A stretch of 64,000 bases of DNA, taken from Sphingobacterium sp. SYP-B4668 (lineage in GTDB: Bacteria; Bacteroidota; Bacteroidia; Sphingobacteriales; Sphingobacteriaceae). Position numbers and translations under genes: made by a program. Of this stretch, positions 1-7,966 are shown piece by piece (the first letter of the stretch is position 1; each line of letters opens with the position of its first letter). The notes under the pieces were generated by a model. That model was not told where the DNA came from. It saw only the letters and a program-made list of their open reading frames with translations, and ran no database searches. The stretch spans positions 2,108,001-2,172,000 of the forward strand of contig NZ_CP115483.1 of assembly GCF_027627455.1 (NCBI RefSeq). The letters are read 5' to 3'.

Positions 1-134
1 TAGTTTGCTAAGATATCTGCTGCCGTGACATTGACATCAAATTCCTCGGCAGGATAAGGGTCGATTCCCAAATCGATAAGTGCTTGAAGAGCTTGTCTAC
101 GTTGTTGTTCCTGTTCGGATAATACAGTACTCAT
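1..134 (-). CDS. lysS: Lysyl-tRNA synthetase, N-terminal end only
   Basis: The reverse strand reads from an ATG at 134 into a peptide beginning MSTVLSEQEQQRRQALQAL and continuing with the IDPYPAEEFDVNVTAADIL stretch typical of the N-terminus of Bacteroidota class II lysyl-tRNA synthetase. The enzyme charges tRNA-Lys in the cytoplasm. Only 44 codons are inside the window; the anticodon-binding and catalytic domains lie beyond base 1. A strong promoter on the same strand sits just upstream (156-187). The identification rests on the N-terminal motif alone, so it is good but not certain. Confidence 0.8.
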   Translation of the reverse strand, partial: MSTVLSEQEQQRRQALQALIDLGIDPYPAEEFDVNVTAADILAN

Positions 135-438
135 TTATTTTCGATTGTTAAGTTGCAAACTTAGATAAAGTTGCTTATATATGCAAGCTTGTAGTAAAGT
201 GTATAAGGGGGCCTCGGGTGTCTTTTTGATTCCTATAAACACTTAATCTCCATATAGATTGATGAGGTTGAAAAAATAGTGAAAAATGAACGTTTGCCTG
301 TAGCGAATTCGTACGTACGCTCGTCTTAGTATAAAATATGTTGAAACTTTTAGTGCAGACCATATGGCGGTCGATTTCTAATGTTATGTAAATAATTCGT
401 AAATTGATGTTCAATTAGCATAGAGATATCCGCCGTTT
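135..438. other. Intergenic region between lysS and sigma factor gene
   Basis: This is a divergent intergenic stretch of about 300 bases. It holds the lysS promoter (156-187) and must hold the promoter of the sigma factor gene, for which I find no clear TAnnTTTG match. A reverse-strand reading frame at 175-414 resembles no protein and overlaps the lysS promoter, so I do not call it a gene. Confidence 0.5.
156..187 (-). promoter_or_regulatory. lysS promoter with palindromic spacer
   Basis: On the reverse strand CTTG (184-187) is followed after exactly 20 bases by TAAGTTTG (156-163), a match to the Bacteroidota TTTG-N19/20-TAnnTTTG consensus. The spacer holds an inverted repeat TTGC...GCAA (171-186). 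It is nearly identical to the promoter at 5626-5657, with 30 of 32 bases shared. Confidence 0.75.
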
Positions 439-1053
439 GTGAAACTTATTCGTAAAAATACTAACCATGCAGAACCCTTGAGCTTAAGAAAAGCCTTGGA
501 AGACTGTCGCATGGCAAAGAGCGAACGAGGGAAGGCATGGATGTACAAGAAATATTATGGCTATTTGATGGCCATTGTTATTCGATATGTTAAACATGAG
601 ATGGAAGCCGAGGAATTGGTGAATGAGTGTTTTGTGAAGGTGTTTTTAAAGATCGAATCTTTCAATGCAGATATTGAAGAGGATAGATTAGAGAAATCAT
701 TCCGTTCGTGGATAGCCCGAATCGCGGTCAATCAATCCATAGATTTTTTAAGAAGTAGAAAGCAAATGGCTATGCTGGATGATGTATCCGAGTTTGAGTT
801 GGTCCCTCATGCGGTCTATAATCAATCTAACTTGGAGGTGCAGGATATCATGAGGCTGTTGGATGAGCTTCCAGATATCCAACGTACGATATTCAATATG
901 TATGAGGTGGAAGGGTTTTCACACGATGAAATTGCCACTCTACTTAATATACCGGATAGTACATCCCGGACATATCTGACACGAGCGAAGCAGAAATTAA
1001 GAAAATTATACGTAGAACAGTTTGAAGCTGATGCTACAAATCATAGAGGTTAA
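439..1053 (+). CDS. ECF-type RNA polymerase sigma factor
   Basis: A 204-residue sigma-70 family protein of the extracytoplasmic function group. Region 2 lies around residues 35-75 (YVKHEMEAEELVNECFVKVF, the helix that binds core polymerase and melts the promoter). Region 4 lies around 135-190 (LPDIQRTIFNMYEVEGFSHD, then the helix-turn-helix IATLLNIPDSTSRTYLTRAK). It presumably redirects RNA polymerase to a small regulon in response to an envelope signal. The start is a GTG at 439; an in-frame stop lies 18 bases upstream and the next ATG (511) would cut into region 2, so GTG is preferred. Five bases separate it from the next gene, a membrane-anchored beta-barrel protein that probably acts as its partner. 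Confidence 0.9.
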   Translation: MKLIRKNTNHAEPLSLRKALEDCRMAKSERGKAWMYKKYYGYLMAIVIRYVKHEMEAEELVNECFVKVFLKIESFNADIEEDRLEKSFRSWIARIAVNQSIDFLRSRKQMAMLDDVSEFELVPHAVYNQSNLEVQDIMRLLDELPDIQRTIFNMYEVEGFSHDEIATLLNIPDSTSRTYLTRAKQKLRKLYVEQFEADATNHRG

Positions 1054-1058
1054 GTAAA

Positions 1059-2390
1059 ATGGCAACAGGAAATAATAAGGAGTTAATCGACGACATAGCA
1101 AGTAAGCTACGCGATAACGAATTGCCGTATCGAGAAGGGGCTTGGGAACGTTTTTCTGCTTTGGAGAATAGCAGGAAGAGACGTGTCCTTTGGCCTTATT
1201 GGAGTGCCGCAGCCGTGCTTTTGGCAGTAGGTGCCTCCTATCTGACTGTCAGGAATAATGCTACTGTGGAGCATCCGCAAGTAGCAAAATTGAATACTGT
1301 AGTCGAAAAACCTGCTATCATATTTCCTGATTCAGCCGCTATTGCTGCTGTGGAATCCAATCTGGGAGCGGATAAGGGCGCTGCGTCGCCGACGACTACC
1401 GAAAGACGGCCTACTCAGTCATTATTGATTGAAAATACGGGTCATGAAGCGCAAATATTGGCTTATAGCCCAGCTCATTCACTTCAAGAGCGTGCTACGC
1501 CTGTAGTTGATTTGGGAGAGCTTATAAGCTTGGGGGTGAAGCAGACGCAAGGAAAAGTGAGTCCTTCGCTGTCTCCAGCGATTGGGGATTTGACAGCGTA
1601 TCCGATGCTGTCGAATATCAAAAATGAGGAACCTGATCAAAAATTGACAATATCTACTCTTGGTGCCCTAGAGCGCAACCATACCTTAGGGTTGGCCAAT
1701 AATCCAGTTAATAGTCCGACAATGGGGCGTAAGTGGGAACTGGGCGCCTTTGTATCCCCTGCGAGTTCAAATGATGAAATGAGTATGGGGGGAGGACTTT
1801 CTGTCGCTTATAATTTGACCAAAAAATTAAGTGTGAGGTCGGGGGTGGCCCTTCAGAATTATCAAATGGCAATGGCTCTTAATCCCATCCAAAATGCTCC
1901 AGCCAGTATGGACGCTCCAGCGAAGGGGAATGCTTTTCTGACGGATGTATTAGGTAATAGCGCGCGTATGAACCCTAATTTTACAGCTGTGTCTGGTTCG
2001 GTCTTGACATTGGATATTCCTGTAGAAATGAAATATAACTTCACAAGGACGTTTTATACATCAGTAGGGATGTCGATGGTGTCTGTATTGCAACAGAGCA
2101 GGGTAAATCACTATGTGGAAAATATCAGCGCAAATACATTTAAGGAGGGCAGTTCTGCATCATCCAATACCGGAATACAAGCCGTCAATAGAACTATAAA
2201 ATCCGACCAAGAGAATGTGAATACAGATGGGTTCAATGGGTTTATAAATCTGTCCATTGGTCGAAAACTTCCATTGAAAAAATCATTCTCGATATCCGTA
2301 GAGCCATTCTATAGGGTGCCACTTGGTCAATTCAGAAGTGCCGATGGCAATTATTCTAATGGAGGGGTAAAGGTAATCACCAATTTTTAA
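1059..2390 (+). CDS. Inner-membrane-anchored beta-barrel protein, putative anti-sigma partner
   Basis: A 443-residue protein with three visible parts. Residues 1-42 are charged and cytoplasmic-like (KLRDNELPYREGAWERF resembles the start of Bacteroidota anti-sigma proteins). One transmembrane helix follows at about 44-64. After a long polar linker, residues 225-443 read as an outer-membrane beta-barrel with alternating strands (AYNLTKKLSVRSGVALQNY, DIPVEMKYNF, NLSIGRKLPL, SVEPFYRVPL), ending in aromatic Phe. It has no cleavable signal peptide. It is co-transcribed with the ECF sigma factor 5 bases upstream, so I infer it senses envelope state and holds the sigma factor. Similar sigma/beta-barrel pairs are common in this phylum but their mechanism is not something I can cite. 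Confidence 0.65.
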   Translation: MATGNNKELIDDIASKLRDNELPYREGAWERFSALENSRKRRVLWPYWSAAAVLLAVGASYLTVRNNATVEHPQVAKLNTVVEKPAIIFPDSAAIAAVESNLGADKGAASPTTTERRPTQSLLIENTGHEAQILAYSPAHSLQERATPVVDLGELISLGVKQTQGKVSPSLSPAIGDLTAYPMLSNIKNEEPDQKLTISTLGALERNHTLGLANNPVNSPTMGRKWELGAFVSPASSNDEMSMGGGLSVAYNLTKKLSVRSGVALQNYQMAMALNPIQNAPASMDAPAKGNAFLTDVLGNSARMNPNFTAVSGSVLTLDIPVEMKYNFTRTFYTSVGMSMVSVLQQSRVNHYVENISANTFKEGSSASSNTGIQAVNRTIKSDQENVNTDGFNGFINLSIGRKLPLKKSFSISVEPFYRVPLGQFRSADGNYSNGGVKVITNF

Positions 2391-2412
2391 TGTATTTTGA
2401 AGCATGGAGATA

Positions 2413-2434
2413 GTCCCACATCTTCTATTGGGAC
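2413..2434 (+). terminator. Possible terminator of the sigma factor operon
   Basis: A stem GTCCCA (2413-2418) pairs with TGGGAC (2429-2434) over a 10-base loop, 22 bases after the barrel gene stop. The following T-tract is short (AGCTTT), so it is a weak intrinsic terminator. Confidence 0.4.
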
Positions 2435-2531
2435 AGCTTTCAGATATTGCTATTTAAGTGCCTTAAAATCAGGTAATAAGTATTTGTTTTTCTAGTTGTC
2501 AAGTCTGTTGCGATTCGTCGCAAATCTTATT

Positions 2532-2563
2532 TTTGTTGTTAAGTCTTTCCATGCTTATATTTG
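2532..2563 (+). promoter_or_regulatory. Promoter of the endonuclease-fold gene
   Basis: TTTG at 2532-2535 is followed after exactly 20 bases by TATATTTG at 2556-2563, a perfect Bacteroidota promoter about 70 bases ahead of the ATG at 2635. A second candidate overlaps it upstream: TCTG (2504-2507), 20 bases, TATTTTTG (2528-2535). Its spacer is filled by the inverted repeat TTGCGATTCGTCGCAA (2508-2523), six-base arms with a TTCG loop. Confidence 0.7.
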
Positions 2564-2634
2564 TCTTCAATGCATACATGGACACGCTGATGGATAGCGT
2601 GTTGTAAACAATGTGTTTTATTTAGCTTTATAGC

Positions 2635-3696
2635 ATGGTAAATCAAAAAAATATCGAAAAATATATCCTGTCCATAATCCTCACTTTTAGTGCTGCGTAT
2701 CTATTTGCTGAACAACCAAAGTTCGAGCTGAAAGTGCTCCAGATGAATATCTGGCAGGAGGGAACAATGGTTCCGGGTGGATTTGAAGCGATAGGAAATG
2801 AGATTATAGATAAGGATCCTGACATTGTGTTGTTTAGTGAGATCCGCAATTATAATAAAATAGATTTCATACAGCGTATTAGAGAATATTTGGCTTTCAA
2901 GGGAAATACTTATTATGGTGAGAGTAGCGGCGAGAGTTTGGATGTAGGGCTGATTTCCAAATATCCGATACAGACACAAGCACCCAATCCTGAAGAGGGG
3001 CACAACACCGGAAGTGTATTGAAGACAAAATTGTCCATTCAAGGGCAACGTTTTATTTTCTATTCGGCACATCTTGATTATACCAACTATGCCTGTTACC
3101 TTCCTCGTGGATATGATGGGGTAACCTGGAAGAAGATGTCTCATCCTATAGTGGACCATGAGGTTGTGTTGGCTGCAAATAAGCGCTCGAAAAGGGATGA
3201 AGCTATTCGAGATGTACTTGTGGATATGGAGAAAGAGGATAAGGGGCAAATCATTATTTTAGGAGGAGATTTTAATGAACCCTCACATTTGGACTGGACG
3301 GTAGCTACCAAAGATTTGTTCGATCATGGCGGTGCTGTCATTCCTTGGCATTGTTCTGTGATGCTGCAGGAGGGAGGGTTGATGGACAGTTTTCGGGAAT
3401 TTTACCCCAACCCTTTGACCCATCCCGGATTTACCTATCCGGCTTACAATAAAGATGTGGATATTGGGAAGTTGGCTTGGGCACCTGATGCTGATGATCG
3501 TGACCGTATAGATTATCTATATTATCTGCCACATAAGCGATTACAGTTAAAGGATATTCGAATTGTTGGGCCTATTGAAACCGTGGTTCGAGCCAAGATG
3601 CAAATAAAGGATAGTGAAGATCGATTTATATTGCCGAAGGCTGTATGGCCCACGGATCATAAAGCTCTTTTGGCTACATTTGTGGTCTATAAGTAG
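2635..3696 (+). CDS. Secreted endonuclease/exonuclease/phosphatase family protein
   Basis: A 353-residue protein with an N-terminal hydrophobic segment (residues 10-25, ILSIILTFSAAYLFAEQP), so it is probably exported. The body has the ordered motifs of the DNase I-like hydrolase fold: LKVLQMNIW (metal-binding Asn), a Glu in IVLFSEIRN, His in SAHLDY, GGDFNEPSH (Asp and Asn), DRIDYLYY, and the terminal PTDHKALLATF with the catalytic Asp-His pair. All key catalytic residues appear present. The substrate could be nucleic acid, a phosphoinositide-like lipid or a sugar phosphate; the sequence alone does not decide. It is a single-gene unit with its own promoter and a strong terminator after it. Confidence 0.8.
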   Translation: MVNQKNIEKYILSIILTFSAAYLFAEQPKFELKVLQMNIWQEGTMVPGGFEAIGNEIIDKDPDIVLFSEIRNYNKIDFIQRIREYLAFKGNTYYGESSGESLDVGLISKYPIQTQAPNPEEGHNTGSVLKTKLSIQGQRFIFYSAHLDYTNYACYLPRGYDGVTWKKMSHPIVDHEVVLAANKRSKRDEAIRDVLVDMEKEDKGQIIILGGDFNEPSHLDWTVATKDLFDHGGAVIPWHCSVMLQEGGLMDSFREFYPNPLTHPGFTYPAYNKDVDIGKLAWAPDADDRDRIDYLYYLPHKRLQLKDIRIVGPIETVVRAKMQIKDSEDRFILPKAVWPTDHKALLATFVVYK

Positions 3697-3747
3697 ACAA
3701 CCTGCACGTGTGTATTATGAGGACATCCGTTCGTCAATAGGGGGATA

Positions 3748-3785
3748 AAAAAAGAGCGGCTATAATAACAGTCGCTCTTTTTTTT
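3748..3785. terminator. Bidirectional terminator
   Basis: GAGCGGCT pairs with AGTCGCTC (one G-T pair) over ATAATAAC, flanked by seven A on the left and eight T on the right. It serves the plus-strand gene ending at 3696 and the minus-strand HAD gene ending at 3792. Confidence 0.85.
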
Positions 3786-3791
3786 CATGGA

Positions 3792-4403
3792 TTAAAGATG
3801 ATCTATTCTGACCCAAGCCATTCCTGCATTGATGGCTCCTTGTACTCCAGGGTCACCATCTTCTAAAACGATACAGTTTTCAGGGGCTACTCCGAGCTGT
3901 TGGGCCGCGAGTAAGAAAGGGTCTGGAGCGGGTTTGCCTTTTGGTGTATCGCCGGCGCAGACCAATGTCTCAAAACGTCCCGTTACATCAATAACGCTTA
4001 AGGTGATGGTGAGGGTCGAGCGAGATCCCCCCGATACAATGCCTATTCGTTTGCGGCCTTGATTGGCTAGCAAATGTGCATGTACAAAATCTACGGGTTT
4101 GGTCTCTTGGATAAATCGTTCTATAAAAATCGCAGATTTGCGTTTCGAGAATACATCGAAATCGAATGTCTTACCATAGCGGTCAGCAATTTCTTTGGCA
4201 ACGGCTACCGTTGGCCAACCTGCTGTCTCATCAATCAAATCTGTGTCTAGATCGATCCCATATTCTGCCGCGGCAGCTTTATAAGAGAGTTTGTGCGCAA
4301 GCATATTGTCTGCTAACGTACCATCTACATCGTAAAGCAGGGCTTCATAGGAATGCGTAATATCTTGAAGTTTTTGGAATTTTTCCTGGGATTTTGGAGA
4401 CAT
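3792..4403 (-). CDS. HAD-superfamily phosphatase, beta-phosphoglucomutase-like
   Basis: A 203-residue HAD hydrolase. Motif I is DVDGTLAD (around residue 25) with the nucleophile Asp and general acid Asp. Motif II Ser lies in GIVSGGSRS, motif III Lys in DTPKGKPAPDPFLLA, and motif IV acids in VLEDGDPGVQGA. The helical cap after motif I puts it in the phosphoglycolate phosphatase/beta-phosphoglucomutase subfamily. The substrate is a small phosphorylated metabolite that cannot be named from sequence. It lies three bases downstream of the proline dehydrogenase gene on the same strand and is probably co-transcribed with it. Confidence 0.85.
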   Translation of the reverse strand: MSPKSQEKFQKLQDITHSYEALLYDVDGTLADNMLAHKLSYKAAAAEYGIDLDTDLIDETAGWPTVAVAKEIADRYGKTFDFDVFSKRKSAIFIERFIQETKPVDFVHAHLLANQGRKRIGIVSGGSRSTLTITLSVIDVTGRFETLVCAGDTPKGKPAPDPFLLAAQQLGVAPENCIVLEDGDPGVQGAINAGMAWVRIDHL

Positions 4404-4406
4404 GTA

Positions 4407-5603
4407 TTATCGTTTAGCTTGTTTTCTTCTTTTCTTTTCCTTAATAATAAGGGAAAGCTCACGGCCTGTTTGTCCACCAACAGAGGTATTTTCCTGAGCT
4501 CTACGAAATAAATAAGGCATTACCGCTTTGACGGGGCCATAGGGCATATACTTTGCCACGTTGTATCCTTCCGCCGCAAGATTAAATGTCAAGTTATCGG
4601 ACATTCCTAATAATTGAGCGAAGTATATATGTTGATTTTTATGATCGATACCTCGTTTGTTCATTTCTTCGGCCAATAACAGGCTGCTCTCTTCATTGTG
4701 TGTGCCGGCCATTAATCCAATGTGCTCGGTGTTATCTAGACAAAATAATAGTGCATCATTATAGTCGACGTCTGAGGCTTCTTTTGTAGGTTGTATAGGT
4801 GATGGATATCCTTTTTCTATGGCACGGTCCCTTTCGATTTCCATATAAGCTCCGCGGACCGTCTTTGCTCCTAAAAAGAATCCTTGGGTACGAGCATAGG
4901 CAAAATCGGCTTTCAGAGACGCTAATTTATCGTGACGATATAGTTGGTAGGTGTTGTACACAATAGGTTTTTCCTTATTGTAAAGCTCCATCATCTCCCT
5001 CGCGATATCGTCGATTACATCTTGGATCCACGAATGCTCGGCATCTACTAGTACTTTGACGTCAGCCTCGTAGCATGCTTTGCATATACGATTGGTACGG
5101 TCCCACATTTTTTGGTATTCTACCTGTTCAACGTCTGATAGTTCTTTTTTTGCATTTACCTTTTCAAAGAGTTCGAACCGTCCGAGTCCAGTCGGTTTGA
5201 ATACTGAAAATGGAATATTAGGGTTGTTTTTTGCTGCGGCGACCGTTCTAAGAACTTCTTGGCAGGTGTAGTCAAATACAGCTTCTGTATCTTCGCCTTC
5301 TACCGAATAATCTAAGATAGTACCCACATTATTCTGGCCTAGGTGAGCAATAGCAGGAGCACAGCCCGCTATGGTCTCACCTCCACAGAATTGTTTGTAG
5401 ATCGTGTTTCTGATGATGCCTTGGATAGGAAGGCCGATGTTGAGCGAAAAATTGGTGAGGGGTGTGCCAATTTTTATTAAAGTATTGCTGGCGACCATTT
5501 TGAATAGCCAATATGCACGTTCTAAATCTTTGTCGCTTTTACTTTTAAATGCTATTTCGGTATTGTCAAAGGACAATTTACCGGGGGCAGCTATGTTTGA
5601 CAT
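4407..5603 (-). CDS. Proline dehydrogenase
   Basis: A 398-residue stand-alone FAD-dependent proline dehydrogenase, which oxidises L-proline to pyrroline-5-carboxylate and passes electrons to the respiratory chain. The TIM-barrel landmarks are VLVDAEHSWIQ, RGAYMEIERDRA (FAD/substrate arginine), MAGTHNEESS, QLLGMSDNLTFNLA, and the C-terminal YLFRRAQENTSV with the double arginine that binds the proline carboxylate. It has no fused P5C dehydrogenase domain, unlike PutA of Proteobacteria; that partner must be elsewhere. The promoter at 5626-5657 lies just upstream, and a HAD phosphatase gene follows after three bases. Confidence 0.9.
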   Translation of the reverse strand: MSNIAAPGKLSFDNTEIAFKSKSDKDLERAYWLFKMVASNTLIKIGTPLTNFSLNIGLPIQGIIRNTIYKQFCGGETIAGCAPAIAHLGQNNVGTILDYSVEGEDTEAVFDYTCQEVLRTVAAAKNNPNIPFSVFKPTGLGRFELFEKVNAKKELSDVEQVEYQKMWDRTNRICKACYEADVKVLVDAEHSWIQDVIDDIAREMMELYNKEKPIVYNTYQLYRHDKLASLKADFAYARTQGFFLGAKTVRGAYMEIERDRAIEKGYPSPIQPTKEASDVDYNDALLFCLDNTEHIGLMAGTHNEESSLLLAEEMNKRGIDHKNQHIYFAQLLGMSDNLTFNLAAEGYNVAKYMPYGPVKAVMPYLFRRAQENTSVGGQTGRELSLIIKEKKRRKQAKR

Positions 5604-5625
5604 ATTTGTATTTTAAATAACGGCA

Positions 5626-5657
5626 CAAACTTAGATAAACTTGCTTTTATATGCAAG
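5626..5657 (-). promoter_or_regulatory. Proline dehydrogenase promoter with palindromic spacer
   Basis: On the reverse strand CTTG (5654-5657), 20 bases, TAAGTTTG (5626-5633). The spacer is covered by a perfect inverted repeat with arms AAACTTGC (5637-5644) and GCAAGTTT (5653-5660). It is almost the same sequence as the lysS promoter. Confidence 0.75.
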
Positions 5658-5710
5658 TTTGGAGGGGGACATGGAGCAAGTTTGTTTATTTGGTAGGATG
5701 CTATATTCTT

Positions 5711-5742
5711 GTTGGAATGCAGTTTAATTTAAATTATTTTTG
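5711..5742 (+). promoter_or_regulatory. Promoter of the S4-aroB operon, near-leaderless
   Basis: GTTG (5711-5714), 20 bases, TATTTTTG (5735-5742). The ATG at 5747 lies only four bases after the -7 box, where transcription would be expected to start, so the message may have little or no leader. Confidence 0.7.
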
Positions 5743-5746
5743 CGCT

Positions 5747-5953
5747 ATGCAGACGTTCAAATTAGAAGGAGAGTATATCCAAATGATTCAATTGCTTAAA
5801 GTAATGAATTGGGTAGAGCATGGTGCGATGGCACAGATGGTCGTGACGGAGGGATATGTAAAATACAATGGTACCGTAGATTATCGCAAACGGCTAAAAG
5901 TGAAGGTAGGAGATGTGGTTGAATTTGATGGCCAACAGGTGAAAGTAGTTTAA
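5747..5953 (+). CDS. Small S4-domain RNA-binding protein, YbcJ-like
   Basis: A 68-residue protein made almost entirely of one S4 RNA-binding fold: an N-terminal strand (TFKLEGEYIQMIQLLK), then the helix and loop GAMAQMVVTEGYVKYNG that carries the usual RNA-contact pattern, and a terminal barrel strand VGDVVEFDGQQVKVV. Small S4 proteins of this kind bind structured RNA, often ribosomal. The open frame extends upstream to 5651, but the promoter at 5711-5742 excludes that longer start, so the ATG at 5747 is chosen. aroB follows after 33 bases on the same strand. Confidence 0.75.
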   Translation: MQTFKLEGEYIQMIQLLKVMNWVEHGAMAQMVVTEGYVKYNGTVDYRKRLKVKVGDVVEFDGQQVKVV

Positions 5954-5986
5954 AAATCCTTATCTTTAGCAGACAATCCATATAAC

Positions 5987-7054
5987 ATGCAAGTAATAAA
6001 CAGTCTAGGTTATCAAGTGATATTTGATGATTCTTTGGTTTCATTGAAAACATTCTTAGCTGAACGCCAATATTCAAAAGTTCTGGTCTTGGTCGATAGG
6101 AATACAAATGATCACTGTCTGGGGGCACTTCAGGTGGTCTTTAATGATCTTGAGGACTATGATATCATTGAGGTAGACCCTGGTGAGGAAAACAAAAACA
6201 TCGATTTTTGTATCGGTGTATGGAAGACCATGTTAGATTTTGGTGCCGATAGGAAGAGTTTGATGATTAACTTAGGTGGTGGTGTCGTTACGGATATGGG
6301 TGGTTTTGCAGCTGCAACATTTAAGCGGGGGGTAGATTTCGTGCAGATACCAACGACATTGTTGAGTCAGGTCGATGCGTCGGTTGGAGGTAAGACCGGA
6401 ATAGACTTGGACAACGTGAAAAATATTATCGGGACGTTTACCCAACCCCAAGCTGTATTTATCAATACACAATTTTTGAAAACATTGGATGATAGACAGC
6501 TGACCTCGGGATTTGCGGAAGTAATTAAGCACGGATTGATATATGATAGAGATTTATATAACAATGTCAAGGAATTAAAAGTGCGTGATATAGCAGCTGA
6601 TATTATCTTCCGTTCGGTGGAGATAAAGAATGAGGTAGTCTCGCAAGATCCAACTGAGAAGGGATTGCGTAAGATTCTTAACTTTGGACATACTATAGGA
6701 CACGCGATCGAGGGATACTCGCTTTTCAATGATAACAACCCATTACTACACGGTGAAGCGATCGCTGTCGGGATGATTTGCGAAGGATATCTTTCTCATA
6801 AATTGACGGGACTGCCTGAAGAAGAATTGAACGATCTGATAGCCACGTTCCGAGCATATTTTCCCGACTACCGCATTGCAATAGAAAACTATGATGATTT
6901 TTTTACACTGATGAAGAATGACAAAAAGAATGTCGGTGATAAAATTGGTTTCGCACTGTTAAGCAGTATAGGTAAATGTGAGTACGATCAATACGTTGGT
7001 GAGGAACTGATTATTGAAAGCCTTGATTTCTATCGCGAGCTTATATCTAGGTGA
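5987..7054 (+). CDS. aroB: 3-dehydroquinate synthase
   Basis: A 355-residue AroB, which converts DAHP to 3-dehydroquinate, the second step of the shikimate pathway. It needs NAD+ and a divalent metal (usually Zn2+). The NAD-binding signature GGGVVTDMGGFAAATFKRG is at about residues 97-115, followed by PTTLLSQVDASVGGKTGID. The zinc ligands are Glu in GFAEVIKHGLI and the His residues in LNFGHTIGHAIE and LLHGEAIAVGM. Length matches the family. It follows the S4 gene by 33 bases and probably shares its promoter. Confidence 0.95.
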   Translation: MQVINSLGYQVIFDDSLVSLKTFLAERQYSKVLVLVDRNTNDHCLGALQVVFNDLEDYDIIEVDPGEENKNIDFCIGVWKTMLDFGADRKSLMINLGGGVVTDMGGFAAATFKRGVDFVQIPTTLLSQVDASVGGKTGIDLDNVKNIIGTFTQPQAVFINTQFLKTLDDRQLTSGFAEVIKHGLIYDRDLYNNVKELKVRDIAADIIFRSVEIKNEVVSQDPTEKGLRKILNFGHTIGHAIEGYSLFNDNNPLLHGEAIAVGMICEGYLSHKLTGLPEEELNDLIATFRAYFPDYRIAIENYDDFFTLMKNDKKNVGDKIGFALLSSIGKCEYDQYVGEELIIESLDFYRELISR

Positions 7055-7176
7055 TATGATGCTCAAGTTGATAGTTTGGGTAGACGAGATACCTGTTTGT
7101 TAGGTGGTGTTAGGGTTTTACCCCCGATATCCAGCAGATTATTGATCAACTGTTGATGCGTGAAGTAATTTGTATG

Positions 7177-7208
7177 CATATGAAATACGCTCCTGAGCCT
7201 TTCATATG
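7177..7208. repeat. Inverted repeat upstream of the ThuA gene
   Basis: CATATGAAA (7177-7185) and TTTCATATG (7200-7208) form a perfect nine-base inverted repeat with a 14-base centre, ending 26 bases before the ATG at 7235. It could be an operator or a 5' leader hairpin. No T-tract follows. Confidence 0.45.
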
Positions 7209-7234
7209 ACAGACAAAAATCAAATTATACACTT

Positions 7235-7963
7235 ATGAAAAGAACGGTCATTTTATTTGTTTTGGCAATGTTGCTGATTCATTTTTGTCCTGCTTATGCT
7301 CAACTGGCTAATAAGCGTGTGTTGATTTTCAGTAAGACCTCGGGATTCCGGCATAGTAGCATCGAGCATGGAACCGCGGTTTTGAAAAAAATGTTTGAAG
7401 CGCAGGGAGTTCTTATCCAACATTCGGAAGATGCGGCCTTGTTTTCGGACGCGGGACTCTCTGAACTTGATGCCATCATATTCTTGAGTACAACAGGGGA
7501 TATTTTTAATGAATCGCAGAAAGCCGCATTTGAAAAATTCATTCGATCGGGAAAGGGGTTTGTAGGCATACATGCGGCCAGTGATACCGAATATAACTGG
7601 CCTTGGTATGGACAGATGGTGGGTGGTTATTTCGCTAGCCATCCAGCGGTACAGGAAGCTACTATCCACGTGGTGAATCGCAAACATCTATCTACCAAGC
7701 ATCTTGAGTCCGATTGGAAACATAGAGATGAGTGGTATGATTTTAAAAATGTACAGCCAGATAATAAAGTATTGATGAAGTTGGACGAGAAGTCTTATAA
7801 AGGAGGGAAAATGGGTGATAATCATCCAATCGCTTGGTATAAGGAATTTGATGGCGGAAGAATATTCTATACGGGCTTGGGTCATACGGAAGAAGCTTAT
7901 GACGATATCGATTTTCAAAAACACGTTTTAGGCGGATTGAAATATGTACTAGGTGGGAATTAA
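7235..7963 (+). CDS. Secreted ThuA-domain protein
   Basis: A 242-residue protein with a clear signal peptide (MKRTVILFVLAMLLIHF, cleavage after CPAYAQ). The rest is one ThuA domain, a glutamine-amidotransferase-like flavodoxin fold: KRVLIFSKTSGFRHSSIEHG, then GFVGIHAASDTEYNWPWYG and GGYFASHPAVQ, HRDEWYDFKN, HPIAWYKEFDGGRIFYTGLGH. In this phylum ThuA domains are linked to sugar utilisation and 3-keto-glucoside metabolism, but the exact substrate is unknown. Its stop is three bases from the stop of the convergent TonB receptor, with no room for a separate terminator. Confidence 0.85.
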   Translation: MKRTVILFVLAMLLIHFCPAYAQLANKRVLIFSKTSGFRHSSIEHGTAVLKKMFEAQGVLIQHSEDAALFSDAGLSELDAIIFLSTTGDIFNESQKAAFEKFIRSGKGFVGIHAASDTEYNWPWYGQMVGGYFASHPAVQEATIHVVNRKHLSTKHLESDWKHRDEWYDFKNVQPDNKVLMKLDEKSYKGGKMGDNHPIAWYKEFDGGRIFYTGLGHTEEAYDDIDFQKHVLGGLKYVLGGN

Positions 7964-7966
7964 CTT

